From Candidatus Anammoximicrobium sp. (GTDB lineage Bacteria > Planctomycetota > Planctomycetia > Pirellulales > Pirellulaceae), in contig JAAYYU010000113.1 in assembly GCA_012515235.1 (NCBI GenBank), forward strand, positions 1-64,000: a DNA stretch of 64,000 nt. The letters are read 5' to 3'. Below, piece after piece: positions 57,059 through 64,000 of this stretch. Position numbers and translations under genes: made by a program. The notes beneath the pieces are model-generated. The model did no database searches. It had not been told where the DNA came from and saw only the letters and a program-made list of their open reading frames with translations. The stretch's first letter is position 1, and each line of letters opens with the position of its first letter.

Positions 57059-59475
57059 GCCCGCGCCAGCTTTTTGCCCGTCAGGTTTTCGATCTGCACG
57101 TCGTAGCCCGGCGGGGCGGCCAGCGTGTACCGCAGTTGATCGCCGTCCTTCCGCCAGCGGAGGCGGATTTCGCCGTCGGCCAGCGGCAGACGGCCTTCGC
57201 ACCAGTCCAACTTGACGTCGCCGAACCGGACACAGACCTTCCGGGCCTGGCGGTCGACGCGCTGCACGCCCAGCACGTCGCGGTACAAGGTGTGGACGAT
57301 GTGCGAGGCGAAGCCGTGATTGCAGCTGGCATAGTCGCCGACGTTCTCCCACAGCGTGCCCGTCCGCTCGGCCATGTACAGCAGATACGCGATCGACTCG
57401 TCCAGGATCTGCTGATTCCGCCCGTCCCGCGACAGCAGTTCCAGGCGGAGCATGTTGCCGACAAACGAATTGGCGACGTGGACTTCGGGAAAAGCCTTCG
57501 TCTGGACGCGGTCCGGGCCGAATTGCTCGCACAGCGTGTTCCACAATGCGGCGTGGCTCTGCGGAGTCGCCGTTTCAAAGAAGAAGGCGAAGTATTGACA
57601 CACCTCGCTGTGATTCTGCGTGACTTGCAGCTTGCCGTCACGGCGCACCGCGTTGTCCACAAAGAACCGTCCGTCGAACGCTTGCCGGCGGATCGTCTCG
57701 CGGATCCGCTCGGCCTTGGCCGTCAGTTCCGGCGCGGCGTAGATCCGCCCGGCGGCCGACAAAGCGGCCGCGTACAGCATATTGGACGGGTAGTTCACGT
57801 CCTGGACGAACTGGTTGGCCTTGGACCACTCGACGAACACCCAACTGGGCAGCTTTTCCAACAAGCCGTCCTCGTTCTCGTACTGCTGGAAGAACTCCAT
57901 CAGCCGCAGCACCTTGGTCCGCAGGCCCGCGACGATGGCGCGCTCGCCGGCGCGGGCGGCGTATTCCTCCAACTCCACCACGAACCAGAGGGCCCAGTTG
58001 GGAATGAACACGCCGTCGTTGTGGTCGGCCGGATAGCACATCGGCAACATGCCGTCCGGCAGGTGCGCGAAGCGCGCAGGCAGCAGGAAGTTCTCGAACA
58101 AGTTGCGTTCGATGAGCGTCGTGCCCGTCAGATCGCTGGCGGTGCGCGCGGTGAAGAAGCTGTCGCACAGCCAGCCCGCCCGTTCCCGCGACGGACAGTC
58201 CATGAAGACGTCCAAGGCGTTTTGCCGGAAGGTGAGGACGCCGGCCGCGAACAGGCGTTCGAGCCGCGGATCGCTACAGGCGAATTGGGCCTGCCGAATC
58301 GCCGGATGCGCCAACTCGCGCAGATACACGCCGCCGACTTCGCACGCGCCCTGCTGGCAAATCAGTTTCAGGTAGCGGAGCGTGTACGGCTCCAGCGACT
58401 CGACTTGATACTCGCCCGGCTGCAACTCGTAACTGACCGCGTTCACGCAACCGAGGCGTTTGAAATCCACGTCCGTGCCGGACAGGATTTCGTCAAAGAC
58501 CAGGGTCAACCGCGTTTTTTCGGCGCAGGTCACGCGAGCGCCCACAAAGCCGGTCAGATTCGCTCCCAGATCCAGGATGTGATAGGTGTTGTCCTGGAGT
58601 TCAACCTTGTCCTGCGCATCGTACGCTCGGTCCAGAGCGGTCGCCTGCGAGGAGGTCAGGTGCTGGAGTTCGATCGAGGGCACAACGGCCAGTTCACGTT
58701 CGGGATAGCCTTTCAGCTTCGGGCCGACATTGACCAGGGAACGATCCTTCCACAACTTCGGCACGGTTTCGCGCCGTTCCATTCGTCCTTGGCCGACGTG
58801 CCGCACCGGCTGGATGACCGCAAAATCAGGGGCCAACACGTGCCGTGGCAGCAGTTGCTTCTCGGGCTGGACCGGGCATTCGACCGTGGGCCATGCGGCC
58901 GCCGGTTCCCGCAGCCAGCGGTCGGACTCCGGCTGCAGCCGGTAGTACTCGATGAACGGCCGCTGGAAACTGTACCGCTGGACCTTTTGAACGCGGTGTT
59001 CCAGGACGGCGGCCGCGAACGGGACGCCGCGGCCGGCGGTCGAGGCCAGCACGGTGTCCCCCGCCACGATTTCCGCTTGCAGGAACGACGGCTGATCCAA
59101 CAGGTAGTAGCTGTTGCAGTTGTAGCCCGCGACCTCGATGGCGACCACGTTCTGGCCCGCGGCGAGTTTCCCGGTCAAGTCCCACTCGTCCACGCGGTAA
59201 TAGCCGTGCGGCCCCCGAGCCGGTCCGTGGCCGAGAAACTGGCCGTTGACGCGGGCCCGGTACAGCGTCGAAGCGGCCAGCCGCAGCACGGCCTTCGCTT
59301 GCGCCGGAGCATCGACGACCGCGCGGAATCCTACCAGCAGATTCATCTCCGCCTCGCGGCCCGCAGGCCAGACCGGTTTGGCGGAGCGGAACGCCACGGC
59401 CTCGCCAGCCGCGGCCGAGCAGGCGACACCGAGCGTTAAACAAACAACGGCTGATCGCATCGTCCAACGTGTCAT
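57052..59475 (-). CDS. Exported alpha-L-rhamnosidase-type (GH78) protein
   Basis: 807 residues. Signal peptide 1-23, N-terminal jelly rolls (YRARVNGQFLGHGPARGPHG), then the (alpha/alpha)6 barrel with FMDCPSRERAGWLCDSFFTA, the usual acid block region of GH78, and PSWVFVEWSKANQFVQDVNY. It would remove terminal rhamnose from plant or microbial glycans. GAGGAG lies seven bases before the ATG at 59475. UroD-like gene is upstream on the same strand. Confidence 0.85.
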   Translation of the reverse strand: MTRWTMRSAVVCLTLGVACSAAAGEAVAFRSAKPVWPAGREAEMNLLVGFRAVVDAPAQAKAVLRLAASTLYRARVNGQFLGHGPARGPHGYYRVDEWDLTGKLAAGQNVVAIEVAGYNCNSYYLLDQPSFLQAEIVAGDTVLASTAGRGVPFAAAVLEHRVQKVQRYSFQRPFIEYYRLQPESDRWLREPAAAWPTVECPVQPEKQLLPRHVLAPDFAVIQPVRHVGQGRMERRETVPKLWKDRSLVNVGPKLKGYPERELAVVPSIELQHLTSSQATALDRAYDAQDKVELQDNTYHILDLGANLTGFVGARVTCAEKTRLTLVFDEILSGTDVDFKRLGCVNAVSYELQPGEYQVESLEPYTLRYLKLICQQGACEVGGVYLRELAHPAIRQAQFACSDPRLERLFAAGVLTFRQNALDVFMDCPSRERAGWLCDSFFTARTASDLTGTTLIERNLFENFLLPARFAHLPDGMLPMCYPADHNDGVFIPNWALWFVVELEEYAARAGERAIVAGLRTKVLRLMEFFQQYENEDGLLEKLPSWVFVEWSKANQFVQDVNYPSNMLYAAALSAAGRIYAAPELTAKAERIRETIRRQAFDGRFFVDNAVRRDGKLQVTQNHSEVCQYFAFFFETATPQSHAALWNTLCEQFGPDRVQTKAFPEVHVANSFVGNMLRLELLSRDGRNQQILDESIAYLLYMAERTGTLWENVGDYASCNHGFASHIVHTLYRDVLGVQRVDRQARKVCVRFGDVKLDWCEGRLPLADGEIRLRWRKDGDQLRYTLAAPPGYDVQIENLTGKKLARAE

Positions 59476-59496
59476 GTCAAGACTCCTCAGCGGGTA

Positions 59497-59516
59497 CTGG
59501 GGTCAGCCTGACCCCG
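59497..59516. repeat. Short perfect palindrome, possible stripped-down copy of the large repeat
   Basis: CTGGGGTCAGCCTGACCCCG, identical to the two outer ends of the elements at 3040 and 37183 joined without their interior. It lies between two minus-strand genes (rhamnosidase, UroD-like). Confidence 0.55.
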
Positions 59517-59531
59517 TCTCTCACTCTGATT

Positions 59532-60548
59532 TCAGGGTTGGTGCGTCTGGGCGTAACGGCTCAAGGCGAGCACGTTCTCCGGCGGCGTGCCGCGGGGGAT
59601 TTCACAGCCGGCGCCGACGATGTAGTGCGGACCCGCTTCCCGGTGGCACTGAGCGACGGCGGCGGTGATCGATTCCGGCGTGCCGTCGCGGAGCGTGCGG
59701 ACGGGATCCAGATTGCCCAGCAGCACCTGGTCCGGCCCCATGGCCCGGCGGGCGTCGGCGACGGACACGAAGTAGTCCAGATCGACCATTTCGCAACCCA
59801 ACTGGCCGATGCCGGGCAGAATCTTGGAAATATTGCCGCAGATGTGCAGCCGGACCTTGGTGCCTAGGGCGTGCAGGCCGTCGACGAGCTTCTGCTCGTA
59901 GGGCCACACGAATTCTTCGTACAGCTGCGGGCCGACCAGCGACGCGGCCGCGTCGCCCACGCCCATCAGTTCGGCGCCGACATCGATTTGGGCTTTGGCG
60001 AAACGGAGTTCCATTTCGAGCACGAAATCGAACAGCCGGCGGACGAAATCCGGGTCGTCGTAAAAGTCCAGCATCAGCGTGTTGATGCCGCGCAGGTCGG
60101 CCGACTCGGCACACGGGCCTTCGATCCAGCCCTCGACCAGCTTGTCCCCGCCCGCCTTTTCCTTCAACAGCTCTACGCCGCGGACCCGGTCCAGCATCCG
60201 GCCTTCGGCCCGCGGATCCGGAATCTCCAGCCTGTCCAGGACGCTCTTGTCCCCCAGCAAGGCATTCGTCTCGTCGATCGCCGGCGGCTGGTTGTCAAAG
60301 TACCGGACGTCGGCCCCGCAGTCCGCCGCTTCGCGGCTCGGGTCGGAGATGGCCGAGACGTAGTCGAACTGATAGTCGCGTGCGGTCGCCAGCTGCGCCT
60401 GGGCCAAGACCCGGTAGTCGCTGGCGTACGCGGCGTACTTCACGCCGGCATGGTCGCCCGCGAACATCATGGTGATCGGCATCACCGGCAAGTGATCCAC
60501 GGGTCGGCCTTCCAGCATGGCCAGGATTCGTTCTCGACCGTTCATCAT
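59532..60548 (-). CDS. Uroporphyrinogen decarboxylase-like (UroD/MtaA/CmuA) methyltransferase family protein
   Basis: 338 residues, no signal peptide. The barrel contains VRLHICGNISKIL and VGAGCEIPRGTPPENV, which carry the His and Cys zinc-type positions of the MtaA/CmuA corrinoid methyltransferase branch rather than true haem-biosynthetic UroD. Start is ATG-ATG after GAGGAGGG. The upstream extension of the frame runs through a 42-bp repeat and is not coding. Could work with the homocysteine methyltransferase-like protein at 54.8 kb, but that is a guess. Confidence 0.87.
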   Translation of the reverse strand: MMNGRERILAMLEGRPVDHLPVMPITMMFAGDHAGVKYAAYASDYRVLAQAQLATARDYQFDYVSAISDPSREAADCGADVRYFDNQPPAIDETNALLGDKSVLDRLEIPDPRAEGRMLDRVRGVELLKEKAGGDKLVEGWIEGPCAESADLRGINTLMLDFYDDPDFVRRLFDFVLEMELRFAKAQIDVGAELMGVGDAAASLVGPQLYEEFVWPYEQKLVDGLHALGTKVRLHICGNISKILPGIGQLGCEMVDLDYFVSVADARRAMGPDQVLLGNLDPVRTLRDGTPESITAAVAQCHREAGPHYIVGAGCEIPRGTPPENVLALSRYAQTHQP

Positions 60549-60555
60549 GCGTCCC

Positions 60556-60681
60556 TCCTCGTCGGGTGGGCCTGGTCTTCGCGGTCCACCCGACCTGAAC
60601 TGTCTCGGTGGGCCGCGAAGACTTGACCCACCCGACGGAAACTGTCTCGGTGGGCCACGAAGACTTGGCCCACTCGACGGG
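60556..60681. repeat. 42-bp tandem repeat, about three units
   Basis: AACTGTCTCGGTGGGCC starts at 60598 and 60640 (42 bases apart) and a weaker unit precedes at 60556. Each unit holds GTGGGCC and GACCCAC/GGCCCAC that can pair. The array lies upstream of the UroD-like start and downstream of the zinc-ribbon gene. Confidence 0.8.
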
Positions 60682-60688
60682 AACGCCG

Positions 60689-61231
60689 TCAGCTCCGGAA
60701 CACCCAGGCCAGATAAATCCACAAGCCGATCAGCACGGCGACCGTGGCGACCGCGGCCCAGACCACGCGGTAGTTGGTGTCCGACTCCTCCGGCGGTTCG
60801 TCTTCCCGGCCGCTGCCGAAATCGTGGCCGCAGTTTTCGCACCAGCGGTAGAATCGGGGCGAAAAAGCTTCGTCGCACGTCGGGCAGATCAGCATGACGG
60901 CGGCCGGAGAACCCGGCGGCTGTCCGGTCTCCTGGAACTTGTCGTCGGCTGGCGAGTCTTCGCACGTCGAACAATTGGGCTGCGCTCCCGCACCGCAGCA
61001 TTCGCCGCCGTACTGCCCGTGTTCCGCGTGTCCCTGTGCTCCGTCCAGCGCCGGCAGCAAGTCGGCGGCCGGATTGAGTTCGGCCAGCGGCAAGTCGGTT
61101 CTGGGCACGTTGCAGGTCGGGCAAGCCGTTTCACGCATCGCGCCACAGCGCGGACAGCGAGGCCAGTCCCGCCACGGCGAGGATTCCGCGTCCCGGTCGA
61201 ACTGCCAGCCGAATCTCGTGTCTTCGCTCAT
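60689..61231 (-). CDS. Zinc-ribbon protein with C-terminal membrane anchor
   Basis: 180 residues. CPRCG..CPTC near 26-40 and a second pair ICPTCDEAF / CENCGHDF near 115-140 make two zinc ribbons; a central Cys-rich patch (GGECCGAG, NCSTCE) lies between. A single helix ends the protein (VVWAAVATVAVLIGLWIYLA). Function unknown. Start at 61231 with a weak AGGG site. Confidence 0.75.
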   Translation of the reverse strand: MSEDTRFGWQFDRDAESSPWRDWPRCPRCGAMRETACPTCNVPRTDLPLAELNPAADLLPALDGAQGHAEHGQYGGECCGAGAQPNCSTCEDSPADDKFQETGQPPGSPAAVMLICPTCDEAFSPRFYRWCENCGHDFGSGREDEPPEESDTNYRVVWAAVATVAVLIGLWIYLAWVFRS

Positions 61232-61382
61232 GGCCCTATTAGAAGCGACAACGGGGGACGCTGGCAAGCCGGTTTGCGATGCGCTACACTGAATGCCGTT
61301 TCCAGCGGTCGGGAGTTGGAGACAAGACGCGTTTCGCGTCCCCCGGTGTCGTTGCAGGCTTGTGCCTTGGGAGGAACACATC

Positions 61383-63608
61383 ATGAAGGTCTCGTTCCAA
61401 GCGTCTCGGTTTCGGCGTTGGCGGCTGGGGTTGTCAGCCGGCCTGTGCGTCCTGTTTTTGGCCGGGGCGCAGGCGGGCGGCGCCGAGGGTCTGCGCGTGC
61501 TGCCGCCGGACAAACTGCCGGCCGACCAGCGGCTGGAGAAGCTCAAGGACCTGAACGGCTATTTTCCGTTCACTCCGGCCAAATCGCGAGAAGCCTGGAA
61601 CCGCCGGGCGGAGCAGGTGCGGCGGCAGATGCTGGTCGCGCTGGGCCTGTGGCCGATGCCGACCAAGACGCCCTTGAACCCGGTGGTTCACGGCTGCCGC
61701 GATCAAGGCGACTACACGATCGAGAAAGCGTATTTCGAGAGTTTTCCCGGCTTCTTTGTCACGGGCAGCCTGTATCGGCCCAAGGGCAAGTCGGGCAAGT
61801 TGCCGGGCGTGCTGTGCCCGCACGGACACTGGGCCAACGGCCGGTTTTACGACGTGGGCGTCGACGGCGTGCGGAAGCAGATCGTTCAGGGCGCGGAGCG
61901 TTTCGAGAACGGCGGCCGCAGTCCGCTGCAGTCCCGCTGTGTGCAACTGGCCCGCATGGGCTGCGTCGTGTTTCATTATGACATGATCGGCTATGCCGAC
62001 AGCGTGCAGATCTCGCAGGCCCTGGCGCATGGGTTCTCCAAACAGCGGCCGGAAATGAACCAGGCGGAGGCTTGGGGCCTCTTCAGCCCGACCGCCGAAT
62101 CGCATCTGCAATCGGTCATGGGGATGCAGACCTACGATTCCTTCCGCGCCTTGGATTTTCTCCTAGGCCTGCCGGACGTGGATCCGCAGCGGATCGCCGT
62201 CACCGGCGCCAGCGGCGGCGGCACGCAGACGTTCATTTTGAGCCCCCTCGATCCCCGCGTCACCGTCGCGGTTCCGGCCGTGATGGTCTCGACCGCCATG
62301 CAAGGCGGCTGCACGTGCGAGAACGCGAGTCTGCTGCGCGTGGGGACCGGAAACGTCGAGTTCGCGGCGTTGTTCGCCCCCAGACCGCTGTGTTTGCTGT
62401 CCGCCGACGACTGGACCAAGGAGATGCCCAGCAAGGGATTCCCGCAGTTGCAGGAGCACTACCGGTTGCTGGACGCGGAGAAGAACGTACAGCATCATCC
62501 CCTGTTGCACTTCGAGCACAACTACAACTACGTCAGCCGGGCAAAGATGTACGCTTGGCTGAACGCGCAGTTCCACCTGGGGTTGCCGACGCCGATTGTC
62601 GAGGAGGACTATCCGCGTTTGACCGCCGCCGAGTTGACCGTCTGGGACGACGCGCATCCCAAGCCGCAGGGTGGCGACGACTTCGAGCGGCAGTTGTTGC
62701 GCTGGTGGACCGAAGACGCCCGGAAACAGCTGGCTCAAGTGATTCCCAACGACGCCGCGTCCTTGCCGCGTTACCGGGAGGTTGTCGGCGGGGCCGTCGA
62801 CGTCGTGATCGGCGCGCGGTTGCCGGCCGCAGAAGACGTGCGGTTCGAGCAGACGACGAGCCGCGACGGCGAAAAGTCCCGCACGGTCGCAGGCTTGTTA
62901 CGCAACGCGGCGCAGGGCAGCGAATTGCCGGTCGTGGTCCTGGAGCCGAAAACGGCCGGGCCATGCGTCGTCGTGTGGCTTAGCCGGGATGGCAAGGCGG
63001 GCCTGTTCACCGCCGCGGGCCAGCCGCAGTCCGCCGTCGCGAGTCTGCTGGAGGCGGGCGTGACCGTCGTGGGCGTCGACTTGATCTATCAAGGCGAATT
63101 CCTGGCGGACGGCAAGCCGCTAGCGCGGACCCGCCGCGTGGAGAATCCGCGCGAAGCGGCCGCCTATACGTTCGGCTACAACCGCGCAGTGTTCGCCCAG
63201 CGCGTGCATGATGTGTTGACGGTTGTCCGCTTTGCAAAGTCCCGTCGCGACGAGACGGCCGTGTCGCTCGTCGGACTGGACGGGGCGGGGCCTTGGGCCG
63301 CCGCCGCGTTGGCTCAGGCCGACGGCGCGATCGCCAGGGCAGCGGTCGATACCGGCTCGTTCCGTTTTGGCCAAGTGCTCGATCTCCACTCGCCGGATTT
63401 CCTGCCCGGCGGGGCGAAGTATTTTGACTTGCCCGGCATGATCGCATTGGCCGCCCCGACTCCCCTGTGGCTCGCGGGCGAAGGCACGGCAGCACCGGAC
63501 GTGGTGGCCGCCGCCTATCAAGCTGCCGGGGGCCGGCAAGCTTTGACGATGGGCGAAGAGGTAGCAGAAAAACGGACCGAGGCCGCCGTCCAGTGGCTGC
63601 TGAAGTAG
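61383..63608 (+). CDS. Exported two-module alpha/beta hydrolase (acetyl xylan esterase-like)
   Basis: 741 residues. Signal peptide about 14-33. Module 1 has PHGHW and nucleophile Ser277 in GASGGGTQ with a later His (PLLHFEHNYNYVSR), as in planctomycete acetyl xylan esterase-like proteins. Module 2 (from about 500) shows VSLVGLDGAGPWAAAAL where the nucleophile elbow has Asp in place of Ser, so it is probably not catalytic and may bind substrate. GGGAGG precedes the ATG. Would deacetylate plant polysaccharides. Confidence 0.85.
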   Translation: MKVSFQASRFRRWRLGLSAGLCVLFLAGAQAGGAEGLRVLPPDKLPADQRLEKLKDLNGYFPFTPAKSREAWNRRAEQVRRQMLVALGLWPMPTKTPLNPVVHGCRDQGDYTIEKAYFESFPGFFVTGSLYRPKGKSGKLPGVLCPHGHWANGRFYDVGVDGVRKQIVQGAERFENGGRSPLQSRCVQLARMGCVVFHYDMIGYADSVQISQALAHGFSKQRPEMNQAEAWGLFSPTAESHLQSVMGMQTYDSFRALDFLLGLPDVDPQRIAVTGASGGGTQTFILSPLDPRVTVAVPAVMVSTAMQGGCTCENASLLRVGTGNVEFAALFAPRPLCLLSADDWTKEMPSKGFPQLQEHYRLLDAEKNVQHHPLLHFEHNYNYVSRAKMYAWLNAQFHLGLPTPIVEEDYPRLTAAELTVWDDAHPKPQGGDDFERQLLRWWTEDARKQLAQVIPNDAASLPRYREVVGGAVDVVIGARLPAAEDVRFEQTTSRDGEKSRTVAGLLRNAAQGSELPVVVLEPKTAGPCVVVWLSRDGKAGLFTAAGQPQSAVASLLEAGVTVVGVDLIYQGEFLADGKPLARTRRVENPREAAAYTFGYNRAVFAQRVHDVLTVVRFAKSRRDETAVSLVGLDGAGPWAAAALAQADGAIARAAVDTGSFRFGQVLDLHSPDFLPGGAKYFDLPGMIALAAPTPLWLAGEGTAAPDVVAAAYQAAGGRQALTMGEEVAEKRTEAAVQWLLK

Positions 63609-64000
63609 CCGCGCACACAGCACACTGGCCGGCAGGGCACCGGTGCCTCTCCCAACACCGGTCCCTGCCGGCTGGTGCTGTGCATCGTCGAACCCTCCTT
63701 TGTCACAGTTCCGGGCCAGCTGAAACACAATTGCCAACAACGCTGGACTGCAGCCGCGGCTTCTGCCCAGCGTTCCTGCTGGCCGCCTTCAATGCAAGTG
63801 GCGCTCCAGAACTGACCCTCCCCCCGGATCGCCGCGCTTCTTGACGCGACCTCGCCTGGCGCAACCGTTTTTTGAAACGGGACTTAAGAGCGTTTTGCGG
63901 GTCTTTGGCGCGGCGCGACGCCGAGGGCGTCCGCGCGACAGTCGTCGCATCCACTTGCCGCATTCTTGGGCAAACTGCCGGATTCGTTGGCACGCCCCCC
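63609..64000. other. Region after the esterase with no supported gene
   Basis: About 390 bases to the window edge. A large imperfect palindrome is at 63613-63684 (see repeat). An Arg-rich minus-strand frame at 63703-63993 has no ribosome site or motif and is not called. No terminator with a T-run is seen. Confidence 0.5.
63613..63684. repeat. Long imperfect palindrome downstream of the esterase gene
   Basis: GCACACAGCACACTGGCCGG and CACCGGTG in the left arm pair with CACCGGTCCCTGCCGGCTGG and GTGCTGTGC in the right arm, about 28 bases each, around a 10-base loop, with a few mismatches and small bulges. It has no T-run after it. Confidence 0.8.

Noticed and set aside
57136-59439. Long plus-strand frame opposite the rhamnosidase
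   Set aside because: Composition of a GC shadow and no domain; the minus strand has the GH78 signature.
63703-63993. 96-codon Arg/Ser-rich frame at the window edge
   Set aside because: No ribosome site, motif or conserved-looking block.

Overview
The window is high-GC DNA from a planctomycete, most likely of the Pirellulales type. The evidence is a TIGR03000-type Cys-rich exported protein, a DUF1573 protein, many Tat- or Sec-exported sugar enzymes, a non-RD (HCD) Ser/Thr kinase with an outside sensor, and a 23S-5S rRNA operon with its own promoter and no 16S beside it. No plasmid, phage, intact insertion sequence or CRISPR array is visible.

Layout. 0.3-7.3 kb: a small-molecule catabolic region with DhaK, DhaL and an LsrF-type aldolase on the plus strand, facing a Gfo/Idh/MocA dehydrogenase, a ceramidase-like protein and a DegT aminotransferase on the minus strand. 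7.3-9 kb: sparse, with one small acidic protein and tRNA-Ala(UGC). 9-18 kb (minus): an ABC-2 exporter, a large GH42-like secreted protein, a BolA-like protein and a 1284-residue propeller protein carrying three PDZ domains. 18-21.5 kb (minus): 5S and 23S rRNA with promoter, boxA and terminator. 22-28.7 kb: the TIGR03000 protein, an RsbU-like phosphatase, an LsrG-like monooxygenase, and an SNF2 helicase with its SWIM partner. 28.7-36.4 kb: two gene remnants (PIN, AlbA_2), amidase, RecD2, a deoxyribosyltransferase-like protein overlapping RlmN, an alpha/beta hydrolase and a PIG-L deacetylase. 36.5-40.4 kb: SxtJ/DUF5989 membrane proteins, a GT4 glycosyltransferase, an SGNH hydrolase and an IscA-type protein. 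40.6-47.3 kb: divergent sigma-54 and NarL-type response regulators, XerC/D, a membrane kinase and small conserved proteins. 47.9-63.6 kb: secreted carbohydrate catabolism, with a DUF4091 protein, a five-gene minus-strand operon (methyltransferase, sialidase-like, FucI-like, Gfo/Idh/MocA, DapA-like), DUF1573, rhamnosidase, UroD-like, a zinc-ribbon protein and a two-module esterase.

The most interesting material: (1) homologues of LsrF and LsrG, the last two steps of AI-2 processing, in one 25-kb stretch, with LsrF directly behind a DhaK/DhaL pair that could be the missing kinase; (2) several families of palindromic interspersed repeats, one of which sits twice exactly between convergent genes, another inside the coding start of an ABC permease, and a third as a 21-bp-period array; (3) a beta-propeller split by three PDZ domains; (4) a local gene graveyard in front of an amidase; (5) exported sugar enzymes that lack a usual catalytic residue (DapA-like without Tyr, esterase second module with Asp for Ser). 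All functions are read from sequence motifs alone; no database search was run.
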